Below, piece after piece: positions 37,690 to 47,643 of a DNA stretch of 49,188 nt. Position numbers and translations under genes: made by a program. Under the pieces are notes generated by a model, which saw nothing but the letters and a program-made list of their open reading frames with translations, was not told the DNA's origin and did not search any database. The first letter of the stretch is position 1, and the number at the start of each line of letters is the position of its first letter. The DNA is from an uncultured Clostridium sp. (GTDB lineage Bacteria > Bacillota > Clostridia > TANB77 > CAG-508): contig CAKNQJ010000004.1 in NCBI GenBank assembly GCA_930990645.1, positions 1 to 49,188 on the forward strand, written 5' to 3'.

Positions 37690-38347
37690 AATTATCGGCG
37701 TTGATAGCTATGGATATAAAGATATTTTAGGCATGTGGATAAATGAAACCGAGTCTGCTTCATTTTGGAGCAATGTATTCGAAGATTTAAAAGAAAGGGG
37801 CGTTGAAGATATATTATACATGTCTAGTGATGGTATTGCTGGTTTTAAGGGCTCTTTAGAAACAGTATTTCCTAAAACTCAAAGTCAGAGATGTGTTGTT
37901 CACTTAGCTAGAAATCTACACAGCTTATGCAATAGAAAAGAAGCAAAACAGGTAATTGCTGATTTCAAGAAAATATACACAAGTACTAGCCAGGACGAAG
38001 CTGAACTAATGTTAGACGTTTTTAGATCTAACCATGCTGATAAAAACAGGATTGTTAAAAAGGTAGAAGATTTTATGCAATATCTTGAACCTCTATTTGA
38101 GTTGCCTGCAGAAATCAGGAAATGTATATACACATCAAACGCAGTTGAATCAGTTAACTCAGCCTTAAGAAAAGTTACTCGAGGCAAAGGGGCTTTTCCG
38201 TCTGAAAATTCTGTATTTAAAGTACTGTTCTTAAGGATACAAGAGCTAACTGAAAAATGGAGTAGACCAATTCAAAACTGGAAAACAATTCAAGCTCAAC
38301 TAATTGAAATATTTGGAGATAGATACACAAAATACCTTACTGTATGA
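37690..38347 (+). pseudogene. IS256-family transposase, C-terminal fragment
   Basis: IIGVDSYGYKDILGMW...SSDGIAGFKGSLETVFPKTQSQRCVVHLARNL...YTSNAVESVNSALRKVTRGKGAFP; N-terminal part missing. Confidence 0.88.
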
Positions 38348-38781
38348 GAAATATCTATTGCTTGCACATTGACAATTGAATATTATTTAACAAATATATG
38401 ATGTATTCCATGCAAAAAGTGACATAACTTTGCAATCATCACATCACTTTTTACAAATTTTTTAAAAAAAATTACCACACCAGACTTGACAAGCTCAATT
38501 CTAAGCTCTCTCTACTTTAAAATTCTTCGCATTTACCATGTCTGCTGTCATACTTGTATTTAACTGTGCTGTCTCCATTATTGTATAAATTGCGAGTTTC
38601 TCTTAATCTCATGCATATTTATCCTTTATATCTACTATCCCGAAGACACACAAAAAGGACAGGCTTTCTCGAAAAAGTCTTACTTTTAATTTAAGAACTT
38701 CTTCTAAAAAACCTATCCTTTTTATATATCTATTTATTTTATTTTTTGCATCACAAGCAAAGCATATTTTTGCTAATATTA

Positions 38782-38805
38782 CTCTCTCTCTCTCTCTCTC
38801 TCTCT
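38782..38805. repeat. (CT)12 dinucleotide microsatellite
   Basis: 24 nt of perfect CT repeat. Confidence 0.95.
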
Positions 38806-39182
38806 TACAGCACCAATGGTTTGCTGTGTTTTCGTTTTTATCATTTTGCTTCCTTCCTCTCTTACTTTTCTGCTTTTTATTTCACTATTAAAGTTTATGT
38901 TCTTTATAAAAGCTAGTTAAATTTATATTTTTACCAGATATAAAAATATCTGTAAATAGTAATATTTCACTGTTAATTTTTTTGCATACATAGTCCCACT
39001 TTAATAAGTTAATGTATGTTTATTGTACGTTATAAAAACACATTAATTTATATTTCAAAATAAAAATGCTACCAGTATAATTTTATTTTACACTATTAGC
39101 ATTTTCTTTTCAACACTTTTAGCAAAAAGTAATATATTTGTAATATTTCTGTAATGTTTTTGTAATATTTTTATATTAACAA

Positions 39183-39470
39183 TTATTTTGTCATTTCATC
39201 TATTTCCTTTGCTCTTTTCTTTTGTCTTTCTGGTGTAAGCCATGCAAAATATGACGAAACAAACTCACCATATTTTGTAGTGTCTTCTACATGCTCCTCA
39301 GTATCCATAGCTATTCCTCCAGCATTCTTGCCTACATTATCACTTTCTATTTCATTTTGTTTAATTTCATTATATTGTTTTTTATTTTTCAACTTTATCA
39401 GCCCTTTCTTTATTTTAAAATTTTTATGCTTTATATTTAAAAGTTGTAAAAGCAAAACATTAAAATTCAC
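39183..39470 (-). CDS. Hypothetical protein (start uncertain)
   Basis: 95-aa ORF; FVSSYFAWLTPERQKKRAKEIDEMTK C-terminus. Confidence 0.45.
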   Translation of the reverse strand: MNFNVLLLQLLNIKHKNFKIKKGLIKLKNKKQYNEIKQNEIESDNVGKNAGGIAMDTEEHVEDTTKYGEFVSSYFAWLTPERQKKRAKEIDEMTK

Positions 39471-39739
39471 AACTTATTCTCATATTGATATCGCCGTAAA
39501 TTGTCACACAAAAGCACAAACCATTTAATTACTTATATAGTATAAGTCTCTTAAATAGTTTGTGCATTTTTATAATTTATATTCATGTTTTACTTGTAAT
39601 TTTAAAATTTGTTATTGTTCAGTGAAAAATAGATATTAAAAATCCATTCCATCTTAATGGTAGATATATATTGTGTTCTCCAAGCATTTTCAAAATCAAA
39701 GCAAAGTGTCACAAAATGGCCTGTCCCCATTTTCCACTT

Positions 39740-40624
39740 TTATGGAATTTGAGACCTGTCCCTAAATTCCATAGCTTCTGCAACTCCATCTTCATTGTTG
39801 TTTGCTACTACTTTATCGGCTATTTCTTTGATGTATGGTGCGCTATTTCCCATTGCTACGCCCGTTCCTGCATTTTCTATCATTAATTTATCATTTATGT
39901 TATCTCCGATTGCCATTATTTCTTCATTCTTTATATTTAGTTCATTCGCAAGCCATTCTATTGCATTCCATTTATCTACATTCTCACTAGTAATTTCTGT
40001 GTAATAATACTCAAGCGATACTTCTTCCGTTCCAGATTTTATGATTTTTCTTGACATATGTGCTACATCTAATACATCGATTTTCTTTATCTCTCTTAAC
40101 TTTTTTATTATACTATTAAATATGATGCTACTTGTATCACTTATTGTAAATTTCAAAATATTTTCATTTTCAAGATTCTCTACATATTCATAAATATTAT
40201 CAACTAAATTTATTTTTGTTTTTTTGTTTTCTGGTTTATTTGCATTCTCTTGATGATAGAATAAAACATTGTTACTTAAAGTTTTTGCTATTACCATATT
40301 TTCTGTATATACATTATAATATATACTATTTTGCTCACAAATTTTTATTATTTGCAATGCCTTTGATTTTTCTATGAATTTATCGTATATTATTTCTTCT
40401 TTCTGCAAATCATATATTAAAGAACCATTTCCGCAAATTATATATTTGCAATCTCCAATTTCATTTGCAATATTTTTTACAGAATTTGTGGACCTTCCTG
40501 ATGCTAATACTATTTCTACTCCTTTTGTTTGTGATGATTTTAAAATTTCTTTATTTTTTTCAGAAACTTGCCCATATGAATTTAGCAAAGTTCCATCTAA
40601 ATCTATTGCTACTAGTTTGTACAT
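39740..40624 (-). CDS. HAD-superfamily Cof-type phosphatase; last residues encoded by a repeat
   Basis: AIDLDGTLLNS; LASGRS; MAIGDNINDKLMIENAGTGVAMGNS; C-terminal EFRDRSQIP is repeat-derived. Confidence 0.92.
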   Translation of the reverse strand: MYKLVAIDLDGTLLNSYGQVSEKNKEILKSSQTKGVEIVLASGRSTNSVKNIANEIGDCKYIICGNGSLIYDLQKEEIIYDKFIEKSKALQIIKICEQNSIYYNVYTENMVIAKTLSNNVLFYHQENANKPENKKTKINLVDNIYEYVENLENENILKFTISDTSSIIFNSIIKKLREIKKIDVLDVAHMSRKIIKSGTEEVSLEYYYTEITSENVDKWNAIEWLANELNIKNEEIMAIGDNINDKLMIENAGTGVAMGNSAPYIKEIADKVVANNNEDGVAEAMEFRDRSQIP

Positions 40625-40811
40625 ACTTTTCCTTTCTACTAATTCTTATTCATAATTAGTAATTATATCATTTAATTTTATAAAAACAATATTTTCTCAA
40701 AAATTTCCAGTTTATTTTTTTAATAATTGCACATTCTATGTAATGAAAGAGTACTTATTACTTTTTCAAAAACAAATAAAAGAATAATCACATTCTAGGA
40801 GGTGAATGATA

Positions 40812-41012
40812 ATGGCATATTCAAACAGCAATACTAAAGTTGTTCCAGAAGCTAGAGAAGCTCTTGACAAATTCAAATATGAGGTAGCTTCAGAAGTTGG
40901 TGTTAACTTAAAACAAGGTTATAATGGAGATATATCAGCTAAAGACGCTGGTAAAATCGGTGGACAAATGGTTAGAAAGTTAATACAACAAGCTGAAAGC
41001 CAAATGAGATAG
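40812..41012 (+). CDS. Alpha/beta-type small acid-soluble spore protein
   Basis: KYEVASEVGVNLKQGYNGDISAKDAGKIGGQMVRKLI; AGGAGGTGA RBS. Confidence 0.95.
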   Translation: MAYSNSNTKVVPEAREALDKFKYEVASEVGVNLKQGYNGDISAKDAGKIGGQMVRKLIQQAESQMR

Positions 41013-41231
41013 TTTTTGCGTAGGACTTTATATTAGTGAAAAATATTAGTTTATTATTGTAATATACTTATATATTTTACTAATCACACGTAAAGAAGCA
41101 ACCTTTTTAGATTTATTTTTAAAAAGGTTGCTTTTATTAAATAAATTTGCTACAGCTAATATCAGAGATTTCCTACTTACCGTCAGAAACTCAAATCTGC
41201 ACAAATCAAAGCTTCTAAGGTTGCTTTGTTC

Positions 41232-41762
41232 CTATCCTTCTGGCTCAACTAGACCAAAGTTTTTGTTGTCTTTCAATCTATAAATTACGTTCGTTTTTCC
41301 TGAATCAATATCTATAAATGCTAAAAATTTATTTTGTGGTTGTTCTTGAAGTTTTAATTTAGCATCTTCTGGTGTCATAGGTTTTATATCATAGTATAAA
41401 ACTTTTACTATTTCATCAGTTACTTCTGTTTCTTCTTCTCTAATTTCTTCTTTCATTCTTATAGATTCAGTCATATTTTGTTTATCTCTTTTTGTTTTCA
41501 TTTTTCTAATTTGTCCTTCTAATATGTCTACATCCTTATCTATTGCTGCATACAAATCTCTATGAGCTGTTACTGCTCTAAAGTCTTCAGTGTCTGCTTT
41601 AATGTTTATTTCTGCAACTTTTTCACTTCCTTCTGTTTTTATTGTTGCATAAACATCAATTTCATCTCCAAAATATTTTACTAATCTTTCAGCTTTTTTC
41701 TCAATATAATCTTTAATTGCTTCTGTAGCTTCTAATTCTTTACTTGTTATTTTTATATTCAT
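41232..41762 (-). CDS. hpf: Long-form ribosome hibernation promoting factor
   Basis: MNIKITSKELEATEAIKDYIEKK...; C-terminal MTPEDAKLKLQ...FLAFIDIDSGKTNVIYRLKDNKNFGLVEP. Confidence 0.95.
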   Translation of the reverse strand: MNIKITSKELEATEAIKDYIEKKAERLVKYFGDEIDVYATIKTEGSEKVAEINIKADTEDFRAVTAHRDLYAAIDKDVDILEGQIRKMKTKRDKQNMTESIRMKEEIREEETEVTDEIVKVLYYDIKPMTPEDAKLKLQEQPQNKFLAFIDIDSGKTNVIYRLKDNKNFGLVEPEG

Positions 41763-41865
41763 AACATTCTCTCCTTCCAAATTTTGATCTATTGTTTAGT
41801 GTACACATATTATATATTGTATTTATTAATTTTTCAAGAGATTTAAAGAAATTTTTATATATACC

Positions 41866-42078
41866 TTAATCTTTATAACCTCTAACTTCTAAAAATTTAT
41901 CTATATCATTTATAAGCCATTTATCCCCTTGAGTATGCAACATGTCGTAACCATCTTGTAAGTATTTTAAAACACCATATTTTTCAAATAACTCATACAC
42001 TTCTTTCCCCGAAATATTTTTCTCAGCTTTATAAACTTCCATGCAGAATACTACAAAATCATTTATTTTCTTATTCAT
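41866..42078 (-). CDS. DUF3791-like small protein
   Basis: MNKKINDFVVFCMEVYKAEKNISGKEVYELFEKYGVLKYLQDGYDMLHTQG. Confidence 0.75.
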   Translation of the reverse strand: MNKKINDFVVFCMEVYKAEKNISGKEVYELFEKYGVLKYLQDGYDMLHTQGDKWLINDIDKFLEVRGYKD

Positions 42079-42082
42079 CTAA

Positions 42083-42319
42083 TTAACCCCCATATACTGT
42101 ATATTTACCTGTATTTTTTTCTTCTAAAAACATTCTAAACAAATCATAATTACTATAGTACCACATTTTGGTTTCTTCATCTTCTAATGCTTCATATAAC
42201 TTCGAGTTATATAGTAGTTTTATAGTCTCATCATAACTAATATTAAAGTAATTTTTTATACTATCACATAATGTTTGAATTTTTTCAAGCATTATAACTG
42301 TAAACTTACCTTTATTCAT
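42083..42319 (-). CDS. Small protein resembling a diverged DUF3791 member
   Basis: MLEKIQTLCDSIKNYFNISYDETIKLLYNSKLYEALEDEETKMWYYSNYDLFRMF; overlaps the DUF3990-like ORF. Confidence 0.6.
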   Translation of the reverse strand: MNKGKFTVIMLEKIQTLCDSIKNYFNISYDETIKLLYNSKLYEALEDEETKMWYYSNYDLFRMFLEEKNTGKYTVYGG

Positions 42320-42821
42320 CTTCCTTCACCTCTATACTTTCTATGTATTTTAAGTATTCTAAAGATTTTTGTGTATGAAATGAAATTTGATTAGATAATG
42401 TATATGCTTTTAATCTTTTTATTGTTTCTTCCATACTATATATTCCATTTTCATATCCGATTAAAACCTGATACAAGTTATCATTTGCTACCGGTCCCAT
42501 AACAATATCATATTGGTGTACAAGTTCTTCACTTTGCCTATTTTTAAATACGAATTTTAGCCATTCTTCAGTAGCTGACTCAAAATTTAGTATATTTAGT
42601 TCTTCATTTTCTATATATTCATAGACATTTACATATTGATGAATGTTTGTTTTCCCATCTTTTTCTAATCTCTTCCTTTTTATTTTTGTCCATCTTTTTG
42701 CTTGTTCTATATCTGTAGTTGTATAAAAGCCTTTTCCAAAATCTGTTCTATAATTTAATATTTCTAAATTAGGCTCTTTAACAATAAAGGTACTTCCATG
42801 GTATATCTTCACAGCTTTCAA
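42312..42821 (-). CDS. DUF3990-like protein (possible ADP-ribosyltransferase fold)
   Basis: IYHGSTFIVKEPN...YRTDFGKGFYTTTDIEQAKRWTK...NQISFHTQKSLEYL. Confidence 0.75.
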   Translation of the reverse strand: MKAVKIYHGSTFIVKEPNLEILNYRTDFGKGFYTTTDIEQAKRWTKIKRKRLEKDGKTNIHQYVNVYEYIENEELNILNFESATEEWLKFVFKNRQSEELVHQYDIVMGPVANDNLYQVLIGYENGIYSMEETIKRLKAYTLSNQISFHTQKSLEYLKYIESIEVKEDE

Positions 42822-42965
42822 CTCTCTTTCTTAAACTTTGACTATATTTTAGCACATAAGTTTTATATTTTCAAGATTTTTGTTGGCAAAACACTTGCAA
42901 AATAGCTTTCTCTGTGATAAAATATTGTATGTTAATTTTACTTAGCTTAAAAGGAGGTGCAAAAC

Positions 42966-43232
42966 ATGCCAAATATAAAATCAGCTATAAAGAGAGTTAG
43001 TGTTATTGAAAAGAAAACTTTAAGAAATAACATGATTAAATCTGAATATAAAACAGCTATAAAAAGATTTGAAGAAGCTTTAGCAAGCAACAATGTTGAA
43101 GAAGCTACAAAGTTAATGTCTGTAGCCACAAAGAAGATAGACCAAGCTTGCAGCAAAGGTGTTATTGTAAAAAATACAGCTGCTAGAAAAAAATCTAACT
43201 TAGCTAAAAAATTAAATGCAGCAAATGCATAG
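42966..43232 (+). CDS. rpsT: 30S ribosomal protein S20
   Basis: [36 protein letters not shown]...; AAAGGAGGTG RBS. Confidence 0.96.
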   Translation: MPNIKSAIKRVSVIEKKTLRNNMIKSEYKTAIKRFEEALASNNVEEATKLMSVATKKIDQACSKGVIVKNTAARKKSNLAKKLNAANA

Positions 43233-43264
43233 TATAGTAAAAAATTGTGCACAGTTTTTTATTT

Positions 43265-43360
43265 GTTCGTTTTGGGGATGGTCTCAAAACGAACTTTTTT
43301 CGTTTACGGAATTTAGGGACAGGTCTCAAATTCCACAAGAGTGGAAAATTGGGACAGGTC
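43265..43360. repeat. GGGACA-core fold-back repeats downstream of rpsT
   Basis: GTTCGTTTTG-GGGATGGTCT-CAAAACGAAC; GGAATTT-AGGGACAGGTCTC-AAATTCC; then GGAAAATTGGGACAGGTCTTG. Confidence 0.9.
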
Positions 43361-43570
43361 TTGTTTCTAATTTTGTAATAATATATTTGGCTCTGGCTAA
43401 AATTTCCTTTGATTTGTTTTACGTATTATGTTAATATAAAAGTAACGTTATTATTTTTTTCATTGCATATACTACATACATAATGGAAAATTTTTCAAAC
43501 AATATTGATAGTATAAAATAATTTATGAAAATATTATCCAGAAATCAAAAAACACATTCTAGGAGGTTTC

Positions 43571-43819
43571 ATGATGAAAACATTATTAAAACTAAAAAGC
43601 ATAGATAACTCTATACTTAAAGTCCTGTATAATGGGTTGAAATTTTGCTTAACATTAGCTCTATTGGCGACTTTTATACTTAGCATATATCACACTGTAC
43701 ATAATCCAGATATTTTTTACATAGGCATATCATTGTTTAAATCAACTTTATTCTTTATCGTATTTTTTGTGATTTGTGCCATAGCAATTGACACAATAAA
43801 AAAAGATGTTGGAAGATAG
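43571..43819 (+). CDS. Small membrane protein, possibly sporulation-associated
   Basis: 82 aa, two hydrophobic segments; leader CACATTCTAGGAGGT identical to that of the SASP gene. Confidence 0.7.
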   Translation: MMKTLLKLKSIDNSILKVLYNGLKFCLTLALLATFILSIYHTVHNPDIFYIGISLFKSTLFFIVFFVICAIAIDTIKKDVGR

Positions 43820-44411
43820 TTTTATATTTAGTAGCTCCTTACACACTGCTCTAAAATTATTTTGCCTATATTTTATTTAGTAATCAATTACATACAAAGC
43901 AAAATTTACACCCCATAGTGTATTTTGTAACATTATGGGGTGTAATTCACGTTAAAAAAGGGGCCTTTATGAATATTCGAATTGCATAAAATGCTATTTA
44001 CAAAAAATCCTCCTTTCATATTACAAATAGGCATAAGATTATATTATTTAATTTTATCTTTATATCAATAGGGGTGAATATAGATTTTTTTACTTAAATA
44101 ATATGAGATTGTAAATAAAACAGATTATTAATTTTTTTAGAATTAAATAGCATGAAATGCAATCCACATATATTAAACCACACTTTACTCCAAATTGCAA
44201 GAAAAACATTACGACAAAATTCGACAAAAGTGCCTGTTTTAGTTGATTTATAGGCATTTTCTGGAGATGGATTTTATCAAATTTTTTTTGAAATTTTATA
44301 ATATATTACAAATCACAACTATTTTTTTGAATTAATCATTTCTTGCAATTAATTTGCTATTAAAAATTACTTCCTTTACTTCAAAATCTGCCACTAATAC
44401 TAATTTTTTCG

Positions 44412-44550
44412 CTGGGAGATCTGTCCCTAAAACGAAAAATTTTTCGTTTCAAGACCTGTCCCCATTTTCCGCTTTTGTGGAATTTGAGACCTGTCCCCAT
44501 TTTCCGCCAGCAAAATGTCGTTTTAAGGCCTGTCCCTAAAACGACATTTT
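44412..44550. repeat. Cluster of GGGACA-core fold-back repeats downstream of gatB
   Basis: Includes AAAATGTCGTTTTA-aggcctgtccc-TAAAACGACATTTT and AAACGAAAAATTTTTCGTTT next to AAGACCTGTCCCC. Confidence 0.9.
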
Positions 44551-44551
44551 C

Positions 44552-45994
44552 TCATTTTTTCAATTCTTCTAAAAACATTTTATTAAGCATTTGTGGATTT
44601 GCTTTTCCTTTTGTCTCTTTCATTGCTTGTCCTACTAAAAATCCAATTGCTTTGTCTTTTCCAGCTTTGTAGTCTACTACAGATTGAGGGTTTGCTGCTA
44701 TTACTTTTTCTACTACTTCTTTTATAGCTCCCTCGTCAGATATTTGTATCCATCCTTTTTCTTTGATTATTTCTTCTGGGTCTTTTGGATTTTCAAATAA
44801 TTCTGTTACTACTTTCTTTCCTATTGCAGAACTGATTGTTCCTTTTTCTATTAATTCAACTAATTTTGCTAAGTGCTCTGCTGTAAATGGAATATCACTT
44901 GGCTCTAGTTCTTTTTCATTTAGAATTTTTGATATATCAGATAAAAGCCAATTTGCAACTGCTTTTGCATTTCCACATATTTTTTCTGCATCTTCAAATA
45001 CATTTGACAAATATTTTGATGCTGTTAGAAGTCTTGCTTCTTTTTCTGATAATTTGAAATCTTCTATATATCTTGCTCTTCTGCTCTCTGGCATTTCTGG
45101 CAAATTGTCTTTGATATTGTTTATATATTCATCTGATAAACGTATTGCAACTAAATCTGGGTCTGGGAAATATCTATAGTCTTGTGCATCTTCTTTGTCT
45201 CTCATTGAAAATGTCTTTCCAGATACATCATCCCATCTTAAAGTCTCTTGCTCTATTTTTCCGCCATCTTCTAGCACATCAATTTGTCTATCTGATTCAT
45301 ATTCAATTGCTCTTGTAATTGCTCTAAAAGAGTTCATATTTTTCATTTCTGTTCTTGTTCCATATTCGCTTTCACCTTTTTTCCTTACAGAAACGTTAAC
45401 ATCTGCTCTAAATGATCCCTCCTGCATTTTACAATCTGATACTTCTATATATTCAAGTATTGATTTTAATTTTTTCAAATATCTATCAACTTCTCCTGCT
45501 GACCTTAAATCAGGCTCTGATACTATCTCAATTAGTGGAACTCCTGCTCTGTTTAAATCTACTAAACTTCCTCCACCAAATTCATCATGATTTAATTTTC
45601 CGGCATCTTCTTCTATATGAATTCTTGTAATTCTTACTTTTTTTGGATTTCCTTCATCATCTTCAATTTCTACATATCCATGTTCACAAAGTGGTTTATC
45701 AAATTGTGATATTTGATATGATTTAGGTAAATCTGGATAGAAATAGTTCTTTCTATCATTCTTGCTATTCCTTGATATTTCACAATTTGTTGCTAAGCCT
45801 GCCTTTACGGCATATTCTACAACTTTTTCATTTAATACAGGCAAAGTTCCTGGCATTGCCATACATATTGGACATGTATGTGTGTTAGGCTCTCCACCAA
45901 ACTCTGTAGGACATGAACAAAATATCTTTGTTTTTGTAGAAAGCTCACTATGAACTTCTAGTCCCATTACTAATTCGTAACTATCTCTTGACAT
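44552..45994 (-). CDS. gatB: Asp/Glu-tRNA(Asn/Gln) amidotransferase subunit B
   Basis: YELVMGLEVHSELSTKTKIFCSC; DLNRAGVPLIEIVSEPD. Confidence 0.97.
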   Translation of the reverse strand: MSRDSYELVMGLEVHSELSTKTKIFCSCPTEFGGEPNTHTCPICMAMPGTLPVLNEKVVEYAVKAGLATNCEISRNSKNDRKNYFYPDLPKSYQISQFDKPLCEHGYVEIEDDEGNPKKVRITRIHIEEDAGKLNHDEFGGGSLVDLNRAGVPLIEIVSEPDLRSAGEVDRYLKKLKSILEYIEVSDCKMQEGSFRADVNVSVRKKGESEYGTRTEMKNMNSFRAITRAIEYESDRQIDVLEDGGKIEQETLRWDDVSGKTFSMRDKEDAQDYRYFPDPDLVAIRLSDEYINNIKDNLPEMPESRRARYIEDFKLSEKEARLLTASKYLSNVFEDAEKICGNAKAVANWLLSDISKILNEKELEPSDIPFTAEHLAKLVELIEKGTISSAIGKKVVTELFENPKDPEEIIKEKGWIQISDEGAIKEVVEKVIAANPQSVVDYKAGKDKAIGFLVGQAMKETKGKANPQMLNKMFLEELKK

Positions 45995-46006
45995 ATTCCT
46001 TCCTCC

Positions 46007-47476
46007 TTATCTCTTAAATTCTGGTTTATACTTATCTCTAAACTTATACTCCTGCTCAAACGCATACGCTGCATTAATTATCTTCTCTTCTTCAAATTTA
46101 TTTCCTACTAATTGCATTCCTATTGGCATTCCTTCGCTATTTACTCCACAAGGGATTGATATTCCAGGAAGTCCGCCTATATTTATTGAAACTGTACAAA
46201 TATCCGCCAAGTACATTTCTAATGGGGTGTTTGACCTTGTACCTATTTCAAATGCAACTGTTGGAGATGTTGGAGTAAGAAGTACATCATATTTTTCAAA
46301 TGCTTTATCAAATTCTTTTTTTACTAATGTACGAACTTGTTGAGCCTTTTTGTAATATGCATCATAATATCCTGATGAAAGTACATAAGTACCAAGTATA
46401 ATTCTTCTTTTTACCTCTGGTCCAAATCCTTCACTTCTTGAATTTCTGTATAACTCTTTCAAGTTGCTAAAGTTTTCCGTTCTATAACCGTATCTTATTC
46501 CATCAAATCTTCCTAAGTTTGAACTTGCCTCAGCACAAGCTATAATGTAGTATGTTGCTAAAGCATACTCAGCTATATCTAATGAAAACTCCTCTACTTC
46601 TGCTCCCATTTTCTTGTATGTTTCTATAGCCTCTTGTAATTTTGCCTTAACTTCTTCATTTATTCCTTCTCCAAAATATTCTTTTGGAATTCCTATTTTC
46701 ATACCTTTAACATCATTTTTTAATGCATTTGTGTAATCTTTCTTTGGCATATCATATGATGTTGTATCTCTTTCATCATGTCCTGCTATAATATTTAGAA
46801 GCATTGCTGCATCTCTTACATCTTTTGTAATAGGACCTATTTGGTCAAGTGATGAAGCAAACGCAACCAAACCACATCTTGAAACTAGTCCATATGTTGG
46901 TTTTAGTCCAACCACACCGCAGAATGATGCTGGTTGACGAATTGATCCACCTGTATCACTTCCAAGTGCCCATGGCACAAGCTCTGCTGCAACTGCAGCT
47001 GCACTTCCTCCAGAAGAACCTCCTGGAACGGTATTCAAATTCCATGGATTACTTGTTTTCTTAAAATATGAATACTCTGTTGATGCTCCCATTGCAAATT
47101 CATCCATATTTAACTTTCCTAAGCTGATAATACCCTCATCATTTAGTTTCTCTACAACCGTTGCATCATATGGTGCAATAAAATCTTCTAGCATTCTTGA
47201 ACTACAGGTTGTCCTAACACCTTTTGTACACATATTATCTTTTATTCCAATTGGAATTCCAGCAAAAGAATTCATCTTTTCTCCTGATTTTTTCTTGCTA
47301 TCTATTTCTTTTGCCTTTTCCAAAGCCTCGTCACATGTAGTTGTAACAAAAGCTTTAACATCTTTTTCTTTCTCATTTATTCTATCTACATACGCTTTTG
47401 TAATCTCTTCTGAAGTTAGTTCATTTTTTTCTAACTTCTCCATAAGCTCATGTACTGTTAATCTTGTAATGTCCAC
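46007..47476 (-). CDS. gatA: Asp/Glu-tRNA(Asn/Gln) amidotransferase subunit A
   Basis: [46 protein letters not shown]. Confidence 0.97.
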   Translation of the reverse strand: MDITRLTVHELMEKLEKNELTSEEITKAYVDRINEKEKDVKAFVTTTCDEALEKAKEIDSKKKSGEKMNSFAGIPIGIKDNMCTKGVRTTCSSRMLEDFIAPYDATVVEKLNDEGIISLGKLNMDEFAMGASTEYSYFKKTSNPWNLNTVPGGSSGGSAAAVAAELVPWALGSDTGGSIRQPASFCGVVGLKPTYGLVSRCGLVAFASSLDQIGPITKDVRDAAMLLNIIAGHDERDTTSYDMPKKDYTNALKNDVKGMKIGIPKEYFGEGINEEVKAKLQEAIETYKKMGAEVEEFSLDIAEYALATYYIIACAEASSNLGRFDGIRYGYRTENFSNLKELYRNSRSEGFGPEVKRRIILGTYVLSSGYYDAYYKKAQQVRTLVKKEFDKAFEKYDVLLTPTSPTVAFEIGTRSNTPLEMYLADICTVSINIGGLPGISIPCGVNSEGMPIGMQLVGNKFEEEKIINAAYAFEQEYKFRDKYKPEFKR

Positions 47477-47539
47477 TTAACATTCCTCCAATCTATTTTG
47501 AGTTATTTTTGTTTTATTTAGCTTTATACCACATAAACA

Positions 47540-47612
47540 GTCCCACGTGATACACATATTTTTTATTCGAATACTTGGAGAATCCAAAATATGTGTACCA
47601 GCAAGATGGGAC
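47540..47612. repeat. Short inverted-repeat element between gatC and gatA
   Basis: GTCCCACGTGATACACATATTTT...AAAATATGTGTACCAGCAAGATGGGAC. Confidence 0.82.
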
Positions 47613-47643
47613 GGACTTAATTGCCTTATTTCTAATTTAAAGA

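Noticed and set aside
43216-43434. 72-aa plus-strand ORF after rpsT
   Set aside because: Translates the GGGACA fold-back repeats (EFRDRSQIPQEWKIGTGL).
43970-44030. AAAGGAGG on the minus strand suggesting a small ORF
   Set aside because: No start codon at proper spacing; nearest ATG gives only MQFEYS.
44354-44672. Plus-strand ORFs over the gatB 3' region
   Set aside because: Composed of the GGGACA repeat cluster and antisense gatB.
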